From assembly GCA_937983065.1 (NCBI GenBank), contig CALKAL010000091.1, forward strand, positions 1-38,656: a DNA stretch of 38,656 nt, in the 5' to 3' direction. Under the pieces are notes generated by a model. It made no database searches. It was given only the letters and a program-made list of their open reading frames with translations, and was not told the DNA's origin. Position 1 is the stretch's first letter, and the number at the start of each line of letters is the position of its first letter. Of the stretch, positions 1-8,067 are shown piece after piece. The DNA comes from an uncultured Bacillaceae bacterium. Lineage in GTDB: Bacteria; Bacillota; Bacilli; Bacillales; Alkalibacillaceae. The position numbers and the translations under genes were made by a program.

Positions 1-52
1 GCGCTGATGGTAGTTGGGGCTTGTCCCCTGCGAGAGTAGGACGTTGCTGGGC
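1..52 (+). rRNA. rrf: 5S ribosomal RNA, 3' part only
   Basis: The first ~52 bases match the 3' third of a Bacillus-type 5S rRNA: a GATGGTAGT segment, a G-rich/C-rich hairpin, then GAGAGTAGGACG and the terminal-helix strand. The 5' two thirds lie outside the window. The exact 3' end is estimated from the terminal helix and could be off by a few bases. It implies that a 16S-23S-5S operon lies immediately upstream on the + strand. Confidence 0.93.
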
Positions 53-58
53 AAACTT

Positions 59-100
59 AAAGGGCTGTTTCAATATTATATTTGAAACAGCCCTTTCCTA
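59..100 (+). terminator. rRNA operon intrinsic terminator
   Basis: A perfect 15-bp stem (59-73 with 82-96) closes an 8-base loop and is followed by a short T-rich run. It starts only a few bases after the 5S end, so it is the expected terminator of the rRNA operon. Confidence 0.9.
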
Positions 101-119
101 ATTTTTAGGGTTGTACAAT

Positions 120-158
120 AAATAGCGTTGGTGACGGAAATTTCACTAACGCTATTTT
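120..158 (+). terminator. second hairpin after the rRNA operon
   Basis: Bases 120-134 pair with 143-157 (15 bp, one G-T pair) around an 8-base loop, followed by TTTTAATT. It could be a back-up terminator in either direction, or a structure belonging to the element remnant that follows. The sequence does not decide between these. Confidence 0.5.
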
Positions 159-183
159 AATTAAAATTTTTTAAAAAATAGAA

Positions 184-251
184 AACAAGTGAATTTCCCT
201 GTAGAATAGAAGTCGACTAAAACCATTATCCTAGGAGGGAAATCACTTGTT
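184..251 (+). repeat. inverted repeat masking a ribosome-binding site
   Basis: Bases 184-200 are complementary to 236-251 (16 pairs, one bulged A) with a ~35-base loop. The right arm contains most of the AGGAGGG Shine-Dalgarno sequence (234-239) of the reading frame starting at 252. In an RNA reading in from the rRNA operon, the hairpin would hide that site. This kind of leader is common ahead of transposase genes, where it limits translation from impinging transcripts. That role is inference. Confidence 0.6.
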
Positions 252-524
252 ATGTTAAATGATATTAGAATTTTACTCGATATTCAAGATGAAAACATTA
301 TTATTGATAAAAATAGCACTCGCACTCACTATAGTGAACGTAAAGGAAAGAACTCCGCCCTGCAGCTCACACTCACAATAGCAAACGTAAAGGAAAGAAA
401 TCTAAATTCATTATGCCTAGCAGCCGAGCCGAAAAAATTGAATACACCAACCACTATTCTACACTTCAAAATGACAATCCGTCATACCCTTAAAACTTTT
501 CCAAAAAAACTGATAAAACTTTGA
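252..524 (+). pseudogene. degenerate transposase-like remnant (possibly ISL3 type)
   Basis: The frame opens with a good ribosome-binding site and ~20 residues of the form LLDIQDENIIIDKN. From memory this resembles the amino terminus of ISL3-family transposases. After that the protein loses any recognisable character and stops at 90 residues, far short of the ~400 of a full transposase. A ~30-base segment is repeated 47 bases further on (323-352 and 370-399), so the second copy falls in another frame. In that other frame it encodes a similar SxRKGKxS string. No zinc-finger cysteines or DDE residues are present. The likely reading is the broken 5' end of an insertion sequence beside an rRNA operon. 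The family assignment is uncertain. Confidence 0.45.
323..399 (+). repeat. imperfect ~30-bp direct repeat, 47-bp period
   Basis: Bases 323-352 (CACTCACTATAGTGAACGTA, then AAGGAAAGAA) recur at 370-399 with three mismatches. Because 47 is not a multiple of 3, the duplication breaks the reading frame of the remnant gene. Confidence 0.7.
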
Positions 525-566
525 ATAACTACCTATCCATAAACTGCATAACCCGTTCACAAATTC

Positions 567-595
567 ATTACAATTTAAATTCAATCTGATATAAT
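567..595 (+). promoter_or_regulatory. candidate promoter for the MgtC-family gene
   Basis: ATTACA (567-572), a 17-base spacer, and a perfect TATAAT (590-595). The untranslated leader of ~80 bases contains a 9-bp hairpin (633-641 with 652-660, one G-T pair) just before the AGGGTTAAT ribosome-binding region. MgtC-type genes are often Mg-regulated through their leaders, but no known riboswitch is recognised here. Confidence 0.55.
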
Positions 596-679
596 GAAAA
601 GCATTAATAAAGAGTGGTAGTCGACATATACTTAATAGCATCTAAAAATGAATGTTATTAGCACGATCGGAGGGTTAAT

Positions 680-1372
680 ATGGAGAGATTTTATGAGTTA
701 CTTGGAGAAGATTTCGATGTGATGATGTTGAGAATATTATTAGCGACCCTTTTATGTGGCATGATTGGTTTTGAAAGGGAGTTAAAAAAGCATTCTGCAG
801 GATTTAGGACACATATATTAGTCGGTGTCGGTGCTTGTTTAATGATGCTTTTATCAATTTACGGTTTTGAATCATATATTACGCAGTATGAAACGATTCG
901 CTTTGATCCAGCCCGGATTCCATCTTATGTTATAAGCGGAATCGGATTTTTAGGAGCAGGGACAATCATCGTTCATGGAATGACAATTAGGGGATTAACG
1001 ACGGCTGCTTCGATATGGACTGTAGCAGGCATTGGTTTAGTTGTAGGAGCAGGAATGTATCCATTAGCTATTTTGGCAACTTTAGTCGTCTTAATAAGCT
1101 TAATCGTCCTTAATTCCTGGGAAAAAGTATTTACGAAGAAAAAAGAAGATGCTCTTATTCAGTTTGAGATTAAGAAAGAAGGAAAGCTACAAGATATTTT
1201 GAATCTTTTCGAGAATTATTCGGTTTCAATTAATCGTTTAGAAATTGAAAAAAATAAAGAAGGGGAAAGAAGAGCATACGTTGAAATAGAAAGTGATAAA
1301 CAAACTGTAACGCATCAAATTTTAGATGAGCTCAATGAATTAGAGCACGTTAGTTTTAAATATATAAAATAA
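680..1372 (+). CDS. MgtC/SapB-family membrane protein
   Basis: The 230-residue protein has the MgtC/SapB family signature. After the first hydrophobic segment comes GFEREL...AGFRTHILVGVGA, then further membrane segments carrying GIGFLGAGTII and GLTTAASIWTVAGIG. The last ~80 residues are a soluble domain of the ACT-like kind found at the carboxyl end of many family members. The founding member, MgtC of Salmonella, supports growth in low magnesium and modulates the F-ATPase. Most Bacillus homologues are not characterised and the family name is all that can be transferred. The gene stands alone between the element remnant and the ctsR operon, with its own promoter and terminator. The ATG follows a good GGAGGG site. 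Confidence 0.85.
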   Translation: MERFYELLGEDFDVMMLRILLATLLCGMIGFERELKKHSAGFRTHILVGVGACLMMLLSIYGFESYITQYETIRFDPARIPSYVISGIGFLGAGTIIVHGMTIRGLTTAASIWTVAGIGLVVGAGMYPLAILATLVVLISLIVLNSWEKVFTKKKEDALIQFEIKKEGKLQDILNLFENYSVSINRLEIEKNKEGERRAYVEIESDKQTVTHQILDELNELEHVSFKYIK

Positions 1373-1512
1373 ATTGGAACTAAAAAAGGACAGAAAAGGC
1401 CCTTAATAAATGAATTTAACTACATTTAAAGACCTAAAAGCGAGCATTTTTCACACAAGTTTTTTCCCATTAAAACAAATAGAAATTAATTATTACAAAA
1501 AATAATAAGTTT

Positions 1513-1560
1513 AAAAAATCAAGTTTACCCACTCTTTTTAGTGAAAAACTTGATTTTTTT
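1513..1560 (+). terminator. terminator after the MgtC-family gene
   Basis: A 14-bp AT-rich stem (1513-1526 with 1546-1559) closes a 19-base loop, with the T-run forming part of the 3' arm. It lies in the 401-base space before ctsR. The 140 bases between the MgtC-gene stop and this stem show no gene. Confidence 0.7.
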
Positions 1561-1575
1561 GTTTGAAGATTTAAT

Positions 1576-1636
1576 GTTTGCAACATAATAAAAAAAGGGT
1601 ATAATATAATATAGTCAAAGATAGTCAAAGTCAAAG
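1576..1636 (+). promoter_or_regulatory. ctsR operon promoter with CtsR operator
   Basis: A sigma-A promoter is seen as TTGCAA (1578-1583), a 16-base spacer and TATAAT (1600-1605). Directly downstream lies AGTCAAAGATAGTCAAA (1613-1629), an exact match to the CtsR heptad direct repeat (RGTCAAANANRGTCAAA). A third half-site-like GTCAAAG follows at 1630-1636. The operator covers the probable start point, so CtsR binding would block transcription. GGGTAT (1597-1602) preceded by GTTTGC also resembles a weak sigma-B promoter overlapping the sigma-A one. Confidence 0.9.
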
Positions 1637-1773
1637 CCTAAGACTGAAGAAACTAAAGAAACAGCTAATTTATAGAGGTGCAGCTCCTTGACAATCTTTG
1701 CATTAATCATCTCGTATTTCTAACACGTATCATTAAGATGTCTGTTTGAATCATTCAGCGGGAGGGTAAAAAA

Positions 1774-2238
1774 ATGAGAAACATATCTGATGTCATTGAA
1801 GCATATTTAAAGCAAATTATACAATCAACAAACAGTGACGTCATAGAAATAAAAAGAAGTGAAATTGCTGACCGTTTTGAATGTGTACCGTCACAAATTA
1901 ACTATGTCATCAATACGCGTTTTACCGTTGAAAAAGGATACATCGTCGAAAGTAAACGCGGTGGCGGTGGTTATATACGTATTATACGTTTAAGGCCAAA
2001 ATCTAAACATCAGCTAATCGATGAAATGCTTTCGTTGTCTGAAAATAAATTGACACAACAAGCGGGGTTGGATTTAATTGAAAGACTTTTTGAGGAGAAG
2101 CTATTAACAGAGAGAGAAGCTAAACTAATGTGTAAAGTGATGCATCGAGACGTTCTAACAATACCTTTACCTTTACGGGATACTGTAAGGGCAAATATTT
2201 TTCACCAACTATTAATGATGTTAAAAATTTACGATTAA
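1774..2238 (+). CDS. ctsR: CtsR, transcriptional repressor of class III stress genes
   Basis: The 154-residue protein is the full length of Bacillus CtsR. The amino-terminal winged helix-turn-helix includes the wing motif ESKRGGGGYIRI (about residues 60-71), whose glycine-rich tip senses heat in characterised CtsR proteins. The carboxyl-terminal dimer and McsB-contact domain follows. It represses clp genes by binding the heptad repeat, which is present at its own promoter, so the operon is autoregulated. GGGAGGG lies 8 bases before the ATG. The downstream order mcsA-mcsB-clpC is the standard one, with a 15-base gap to mcsA. Confidence 0.97.
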   Translation: MRNISDVIEAYLKQIIQSTNSDVIEIKRSEIADRFECVPSQINYVINTRFTVEKGYIVESKRGGGGYIRIIRLRPKSKHQLIDEMLSLSENKLTQQAGLDLIERLFEEKLLTEREAKLMCKVMHRDVLTIPLPLRDTVRANIFHQLLMMLKIYD

Positions 2239-2253
2239 CTAGGAGGGATGGCG

Positions 2254-2790
2254 ATGAAATGTCAACGATGCGAGCAAAATGAAGCGACAATGCATTATAC
2301 ACAAGTTGTAAACGGGGAGAAAACGGAAGTTCATTTATGTAATCAATGTGCGGATAAGGAAGGCTATATGAATTTCCATAACAACGGCCTTTCAATCCAT
2401 CAATTTTTAACGAGCATGTTCCCTTTTGATCAACCGATGTCGCAAAAACAGTCAATTCAATCCCATACGACGTTACAGTGTGACCATTGTGGTTTAACAT
2501 ATGATGAGTTTAGAAATAAAGGGAAATTCGGGTGTAACCATTGTTATGAAGCTTTTGAACCGTATTTAAATCCTATTTTTAAACGCGTCCATAGTGGAAA
2601 TGAACGCCATGTCGGTAAAATTCCAAAACGGGCTGGAGGTAATTTGCATAAGCAAAGAGAAATGGATAAGTTAAAACATGAGCTCGTCCAATTAATTGAA
2701 AAAGAAGCGTTTGAAGATGCTGCACAGGTGAGAGATCGAATTAAAGCGCTCCGTGAAGAAATAGAGAGCGAAAAAGGCGGTGACGTGTAA
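2254..2790 (+). CDS. mcsA: McsA, activator of the McsB arginine kinase
   Basis: The 178-residue zinc-binding protein activates McsB and takes part in CtsR control. It has paired cysteine motifs: CQRC near the start, CNQC around residue 29, then CDHC and CNHC around residues 75-95. A UVR-type coiled segment (LIEKEAFEDAAQVRDRIKALREE) forms the carboxyl end. I place the start at the ATG at 2254, six bases after AGGAGGG and giving MKCQRC. The ATG at 2248 is only one base from the Shine-Dalgarno sequence. The stop overlaps the mcsB start by one base (TAATG), indicating coupled translation. Confidence 0.95.
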   Translation: MKCQRCEQNEATMHYTQVVNGEKTEVHLCNQCADKEGYMNFHNNGLSIHQFLTSMFPFDQPMSQKQSIQSHTTLQCDHCGLTYDEFRNKGKFGCNHCYEAFEPYLNPIFKRVHSGNERHVGKIPKRAGGNLHKQREMDKLKHELVQLIEKEAFEDAAQVRDRIKALREEIESEKGGDV

Positions 2791-3860
2791 TGTCTGTAGA
2801 ACAATTCGTTAACGAAGCAGTTAGTCCTTGGATGAAGGAAGAAGGCGAGGATAGTGATATCGTTTTAAGTAGTCGCATCCGGTTTGCTCGTAATTTAGCG
2901 CAAGTTCCATTTCCGACTAGCCGAAATGAAGAGGATTTATCGCGAGTTCTTGAATACGTCGAGCAAGAATTTAATAATCAATCTTTTAAGTCGTTTAAAC
3001 AATTTGAATTAATTAAAATGAATGAATTAAAACCAATCGAAAAAAGAGTGCTCGTAGAAAAACATTTAATTAGTCCTCATCTTGCGGAAAATAATAACGT
3101 TGGGGGCGTCTTAATTTCACATAACGAGCAAGCGTCGATTATGGTTAATGAAGAAGACCATTTACGCATTCAAGTGTATTATTCAGGGTTTGAATTAGAT
3201 AAAGCATTAAAAAATGCACTTGATTTAGATGATTGGATTGAAGAAAGAATTCAATTCGCCTTTGATGAACGTCGAGGTTATTTAACGAGTTGCCCTACAA
3301 ATGTCGGAACGGGTATGCGTGCCTCCGTGATGATGCACTTACCAGCGTTAACGATGACGAAGCAAATGAATCAAATTATTCCAGAAATAAATAAGCTCGG
3401 CTTAGTCGTAAGAGGCATATATGGTGAAGGGTCTGAAGCGCTCGGACAACTTTATCAAGTATCAAATCAATTAACATTAGGTAAGTCTGAAGAAGAAATT
3501 GTCAATGATTTAAGTAGTATCGTTCGCCAATTAATTAATAGTGAAAGAAAAGCAAGGGAATGGATTGTTAATCAATTAGGTATTCAGCTTGAAAATCGAA
3601 TTTTCCGTTCGTACGGCATACTTACCCATAGCCGAATTATTGAATCAAAAGAAGCACAAAAATGTATATCTGATGTAAGACTTGGCATAGAATTAGGTTT
3701 AATTGAAGGTGTGTCCAGACAAACAATAAATGAATTAATGGTATTTACACAACCAGGTTTTTTACAGCAGTATGCTAAAAAGACGTTAACACCTCATGAA
3801 AGAGATATTTTTAGAGCAGATTTAATTAGGGAAAGATTACAATTAGAAAATAATAACTGA
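2790..3860 (+). CDS. mcsB: McsB, protein-arginine kinase
   Basis: The 356-residue phosphagen-kinase relative phosphorylates arginines. In B. subtilis this marks proteins, including CtsR, for ClpC-ClpP degradation. Family motifs seen are VLSSRIRFARNL near residue 25, the NEEDH nucleotide/substrate segment (about 116-120), and LTSCPTNVGTGMRASV (about 166-181), which includes the conserved loop cysteine. A carboxyl-terminal regulatory domain contains RRDI-like arginine-binding elements in homologues; I did not confirm these here. It is translationally coupled to mcsA and followed 14 bases later by clpC. Length and gene order match the family. Confidence 0.97.
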   Translation: MSVEQFVNEAVSPWMKEEGEDSDIVLSSRIRFARNLAQVPFPTSRNEEDLSRVLEYVEQEFNNQSFKSFKQFELIKMNELKPIEKRVLVEKHLISPHLAENNNVGGVLISHNEQASIMVNEEDHLRIQVYYSGFELDKALKNALDLDDWIEERIQFAFDERRGYLTSCPTNVGTGMRASVMMHLPALTMTKQMNQIIPEINKLGLVVRGIYGEGSEALGQLYQVSNQLTLGKSEEEIVNDLSSIVRQLINSERKAREWIVNQLGIQLENRIFRSYGILTHSRIIESKEAQKCISDVRLGIELGLIEGVSRQTINELMVFTQPGFLQQYAKKTLTPHERDIFRADLIRERLQLENNN

Positions 3861-3874
3861 AGGAGGTTTTTCAT

Positions 3875-6328
3875 ATGATGTTCGGAAGATTTACAGAACG
3901 AGCACAAAAAGTATTAGCATTATCGCAAGAAGAAGCGATTCGTTTAGGTCATAGTAATATTGGAACGGAACATATATTACTCGGGTTAATTAAAGAAGGG
4001 GATGGAATTGCTGCTAAAGCTTTACAAGCATTAAATGTTACTGCCGAGCAAATTCAAAAAGAGGTAGAAGATTTAATTGGAACAGGTGGAAGTCAAACGC
4101 AAACACCCCATTATACACCGCGAGTGAAAAAAGTGATTGAATTGTCGATGGATGAAGCAAGAAAGCTTGGGCATTCATACGTCGGGACAGAGCATTTATT
4201 ACTCGGTTTAATTCGTGAGGGTGAAGGGGTAGCCGCGAGAGTTTTTAACAATTTAGGAGTTAGCTTAAATAAAGCCCGTCAACAAGTGTTGCAATTACTC
4301 GGGAGCAACGAATCAACTTCAAGTCAACGAGGTGGCCAAAAATCAGCTGTTAACCAACATACACCGACTTTAGATTCTTTAGCCCGAGATTTAACAGAGA
4401 TTGCCCGCCAAGGCGAGATTGATCCTGTTATAGGTAGAAGTAAAGAAATCGAGCGGGTCATTCAAGTTTTAAGTCGTCGCAGAAAAAATAACCCAGTTTT
4501 AATCGGTGAGCCAGGTGTTGGGAAGACGGCAGTTGCTGAAGGATTAGCTCAGCAAATTGTTAACAATGAAGTTCCGGAAATTTTACGGGATAAACGTGTA
4601 ATGACGTTAGATATGGGTACTGTCGTTGCAGGCACAAAATATCGCGGTGAATTTGAAGACCGCTTGAAAAAAGTGATGGATGAAATTCGTCAAGCGAAAA
4701 ACGTCATTTTATTTATTGATGAGCTGCACACATTAATCGGTGCTGGGGGAGCAGAAGGTGCAATTGATGCATCAAATATTTTAAAGCCAGCACTTGCAAG
4801 AGGAGAGCTTCAATGTATTGGAGCAACGACCCTCGAGGAATATCGTAAATATATCGAGAAAGATGCTGCCCTTGAAAGACGTTTCCAACCGATTCAAGTT
4901 GATGAACCGACAGCTGAAGAATCCGTTGAAATTTTACAAGGACTTCGTGATCGTTATGAGGCGCATCACCGAGTGACAATTTCTGATGAGGCGATTGAAA
5001 GTGCGGTTAAACTTTCCGATCGTTACATTACTGATCGTTTCTTACCAGATAAAGCAATCGATTTAATTGATGAAGCAGCATCTCGCGTTCGCTTACGCAG
5101 TTATACAGCACCACCGAATTTAAAAGAATTAGAACAAAAATTAGAAGAAATTAAAAAGGAAAAAGATGCCGCCGTTCAAAGTCAAGAATTTGAAAAAGCA
5201 GCTTCATTAAGGGATAAAGAGCAGAAGATAAAAGATGAGTTGAAAAAGACGAGGGATAATTGGCAGGAAAAACAAGGAAAAGAAAGCTCAGAAGTTACGA
5301 TTGATGATATTGCCTATATCGTTTCGACGTGGACTGGCGTACCTGTATCAAAATTAGCAAAAGATGAGAAGGAACAGCTAATTAATTTAGAGGAAAAGCT
5401 ACACGGTCGAGTCATTGGGCAAGAAGAAGCGGTTAAAGCTGTCTCCCGTGCGATTCGTCGTGCAAGAGCGGGGCTTAAAGATCCGAAACGTCCGATTGGT
5501 TCCTTCATTTTCTTAGGTCCAACAGGGGTTGGTAAAACAGAGCTTGCTCGTGCCCTTGCTACATCGATGTTCGGTGATGAAGATGCGATGATTCGAATCG
5601 ATATGTCAGAATATATGGAGAAGCATTCGACATCTCGTCTCGTCGGCTCCCCTCCTGGATATGTCGGCTATGATGAAGGCGGTCAGTTAACTGAAGCGGT
5701 AAGAACGAAGCCTTATTCAGTCATTTTATTAGACGAAATTGAAAAAGCGCATCCTGATGTGTTTAACATTTTACTTCAAGTATTAGAGGATGGACGTTTA
5801 ACCGACTCAAAAGGAAGAACCGTCGATTTCAGAAATACTGTTTTAATTATGACATCTAACGTTGGTGCGCATGAATTGAAAAGACAAAAATACGTTGGTT
5901 TTACGGTCAACGATAATAAGCAGGATTATAAAGAAATGAAAGACAAAGTGTTAGATGAGTTGAAAAAGGCATTTCGTCCAGAATTTCTTAACCGTATTGA
6001 TGAAACAATCGTCTTCCACTCGTTAGAAGAGAAGCATATTAAAGAAATTGTTCAATTAATGGTTGAGCAATTACAGAAACGCCTAGAAGAAAGTGATATT
6101 TCCTTCACACTGACAGATAAAGCGATTGAAAAGATTACAAAAGAAGGGATGGACCTTGAATACGGTGCAAGACCGTTGAGACGCTCGATTCAGAAAAACG
6201 TTGAAGATTTATTATCTGAAGAACTATTAAAAGGAACGATTAATCAAGGTCAGCATGTGGAAATTGATTTAAATGATGAGGATGAGCTTTATATTTCTAA
6301 CGTATCCGCGTTAGAAACCGTTCAGTAA
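3875..6328 (+). CDS. clpC: ClpC, AAA+ unfoldase of the ClpCP protease
   Basis: The 817-residue Hsp100 ATPase unfolds substrates for ClpP. The amino-terminal domain has two Clp repeats (about 3-145). The first AAA domain carries Walker A GEPGVGKT at 211-218. A middle domain with a UVR-like segment (about 425-460) is the adaptor/McsB docking region in B. subtilis ClpC. The second AAA domain carries Walker A GPTGVGKT (about 548-555) and the DGRLTDSKGRTVDF segment. The start MMFGRF follows AAGGAGG and matches the family. It is the last gene of the ctsR operon here, because a terminator follows. Confidence 0.98.
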   Translation: MMFGRFTERAQKVLALSQEEAIRLGHSNIGTEHILLGLIKEGDGIAAKALQALNVTAEQIQKEVEDLIGTGGSQTQTPHYTPRVKKVIELSMDEARKLGHSYVGTEHLLLGLIREGEGVAARVFNNLGVSLNKARQQVLQLLGSNESTSSQRGGQKSAVNQHTPTLDSLARDLTEIARQGEIDPVIGRSKEIERVIQVLSRRRKNNPVLIGEPGVGKTAVAEGLAQQIVNNEVPEILRDKRVMTLDMGTVVAGTKYRGEFEDRLKKVMDEIRQAKNVILFIDELHTLIGAGGAEGAIDASNILKPALARGELQCIGATTLEEYRKYIEKDAALERRFQPIQVDEPTAEESVEILQGLRDRYEAHHRVTISDEAIESAVKLSDRYITDRFLPDKAIDLIDEAASRVRLRSYTAPPNLKELEQKLEEIKKEKDAAVQSQEFEKAASLRDKEQKIKDELKKTRDNWQEKQGKESSEVTIDDIAYIVSTWTGVPVSKLAKDEKEQLINLEEKLHGRVIGQEEAVKAVSRAIRRARAGLKDPKRPIGSFIFLGPTGVGKTELARALATSMFGDEDAMIRIDMSEYMEKHSTSRLVGSPPGYVGYDEGGQLTEAVRTKPYSVILLDEIEKAHPDVFNILLQVLEDGRLTDSKGRTVDFRNTVLIMTSNVGAHELKRQKYVGFTVNDNKQDYKEMKDKVLDELKKAFRPEFLNRIDETIVFHSLEEKHIKEIVQLMVEQLQKRLEESDISFTLTDKAIEKITKEGMDLEYGARPLRRSIQKNVEDLLSEELLKGTINQGQHVEIDLNDEDELYISNVSALETVQ

Positions 6329-6335
6329 ACGATAG

Positions 6336-6370
6336 AGGCAGTCGGATTTAGTTTAATCGACTGCCTTTTA
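6336..6370 (+). terminator. terminator after clpC
   Basis: AGGCAGTCG (6336-6344) pairs with CGACTGCCT (6358-6366) and runs into TTTTAT. It separates the ctsR operon from radA. The 282-base spacer up to radA holds this hairpin, the radA promoter candidate and no gene. Confidence 0.82.
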
Positions 6371-6552
6371 TCATACATACTTTCATCTCGTTCAAAAGTT
6401 TAAATGAAAAACCTTACTGACCGCTTTAAAAATACAGTTAAATCGCTACACCTTAAGCCAATTAAAATAGAGGAATAATATCCACTTAAAAGATTGAAAC
6501 AAAATTTTAACAAATTGACAAACTATTTTTAAAAAAGTAAGCCCAACGACTC

Positions 6553-6581
6553 TTGTTACCATGATATGATTTAGTTACGAT
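6553..6581 (+). promoter_or_regulatory. candidate radA promoter
   Basis: TTGTTA (6553-6558), a 17-base spacer, and TACGAT (6576-6581), 30 bases before the radA start codon. A TTGACA at 6515-6520 has no convincing -10 box at the right distance. The call is moderate. Confidence 0.42.
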
Positions 6582-6610
6582 AGTAAAGAAAGGGAAAAGG
6601 AGTTAAACAA

Positions 6611-7996
6611 ATGGCAAAAGTTAAAGTCGTTTTTTTCTGTCAAGAATGTGGCTATGAATCTCCAAAATGGATGGGGAAGTGTCCCGCTTGTCAACAATGG
6701 AATACGTTCGTCGAAGAGAAAATTCGTCCAGAAAAAAATCATAGGCAAACGTTTAATATAAATGAACAAGGAAGAAGAAAAAAGCCGAGCTCGATTTCTA
6801 AAATTTTATCGGATGAGGAAGAACGCTTAACGACTCACATGACCGAATTAAATCGCGTGTTAGGTGGAGGAATCGTTAAAGGGTCACTCGTTTTAATTGG
6901 TGGGGACCCAGGGATTGGTAAGTCAACTTTATTACTTCAAGTATCTCAGCAGCTTGCACAAAAACAACATAAAGTGCTATACATCTCAGGAGAAGAATCG
7001 GAAAAGCAGACGAAGCTACGAGCGGATCGACTAAATATTAAAGAGGATGATTTATTTATTTTATCAGAAACGAATTTGGATTATATTATTGATGCGATCG
7101 ATAATACGGATCCAGCTTTTGTCGTTGTCGATTCTATCCAAACGGTTTATCAAGATGCCGTCACATCCGCGCCTGGTTCAGTTTCACAAGTGCGGGAATG
7201 TACAGCTACATTAATGAAGCTTGCGAAGACGAAGGGCATTCCGATCTTTATCGTTGGACATGTGACGAAGGAAGGTTCTTTAGCTGGTCCTCGTTTATTA
7301 GAGCATATGGTTGATACGGTTTTATATTTTGAAGGTGAAAGACATCATACGTTTCGCATCGTCCGCAGTGTGAAAAACCGTTTCGGAAGCACGCATGAAA
7401 TGGGAATTTTCGAAATGAAAGAAGTCGGCTTAGTCGAAGTGTTAAATCCGTCTGAAATTTTCCTCGAAGAAAGATCTCAAGGGGTTGCAGGCTCGACCGT
7501 TGTCGCATCTTTAGAAGGTTCCAGGCCGATATTAGTCGAAATTCAAGCCCTTATTTCCCCGACTCAATTCGGGCACTCTCGACGAATGGCTACTGGTTTA
7601 GATCATAATCGAGTTCCTCTTCTGATGGCGGTATTAGAAAAAAGAGCAGGGTTATTATTACAAAACCAAGATGCCTACGTTAAAGTTGCTGGTGGAGTTA
7701 AATTAGATGAACCTGCGATTGATTTAGCGGTCGCTGTAAGTATCGCTTCGAGCTTTAAAGACGAACCGACCCATCCACATGATGTCATTATTGGGGAAGT
7801 TGGTTTAACGGGTGAGGTAAGAAGGGTATCAAGAATTGAACAGCGAGTATTAGAAGCGCAAAAATTAGGCTTTAAACGCATCGTCCTACCTAAGAAAAAC
7901 TTACCAGGATTAAAGGCGCCAGAAGGAACTGAGCTAATCGGTGTTGATTCCGTTTCAGAAGCTTTAAAAGTGTGCTTAAGTGAACCGCCATTTTAA
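6611..7996 (+). CDS. radA: RadA/Sms, DNA repair and branch-migration ATPase
   Basis: The 461-residue protein processes recombination intermediates. It has an amino-terminal zinc finger (CQECGY...GKCPAC, about residues 11-29) and a RecA-like core with Walker A GDPGIGKST near residue 98. The RadA-specific KNRFG motif is at 255-259. A Lon-protease-like carboxyl domain follows, without need for peptidase activity. The ATG is preceded by AAAAGGAG. In B. subtilis radA lies inside the clpC operon and is followed by disA. Here a terminator precedes it and no disA follows, so both parts of that arrangement are altered. Confidence 0.97.
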   Translation: MAKVKVVFFCQECGYESPKWMGKCPACQQWNTFVEEKIRPEKNHRQTFNINEQGRRKKPSSISKILSDEEERLTTHMTELNRVLGGGIVKGSLVLIGGDPGIGKSTLLLQVSQQLAQKQHKVLYISGEESEKQTKLRADRLNIKEDDLFILSETNLDYIIDAIDNTDPAFVVVDSIQTVYQDAVTSAPGSVSQVRECTATLMKLAKTKGIPIFIVGHVTKEGSLAGPRLLEHMVDTVLYFEGERHHTFRIVRSVKNRFGSTHEMGIFEMKEVGLVEVLNPSEIFLEERSQGVAGSTVVASLEGSRPILVEIQALISPTQFGHSRRMATGLDHNRVPLLMAVLEKRAGLLLQNQDAYVKVAGGVKLDEPAIDLAVAVSIASSFKDEPTHPHDVIIGEVGLTGEVRRVSRIEQRVLEAQKLGFKRIVLPKKNLPGLKAPEGTELIGVDSVSEALKVCLSEPPF

Positions 7997-8038
7997 ACTA
8001 TAAAAATGTTACAGAAATGAATCGGAATATTAATGAAT

Positions 8039-8067
8039 TTGACATATTGTAACGAAAATGATAAGAT
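8039..8067 (+). promoter_or_regulatory. promoter for yacL
   Basis: TTGACA (8039-8044), a 17-base spacer and TAAGAT (8062-8067). It sits in the 190-base space between radA and yacL, where other Bacillaceae carry disA. Confidence 0.65.

Noticed and set aside
1689..1694. TTGACA in the ctsR leader as a second promoter
   Set aside because: No acceptable -10 box lies 15-19 bases downstream.
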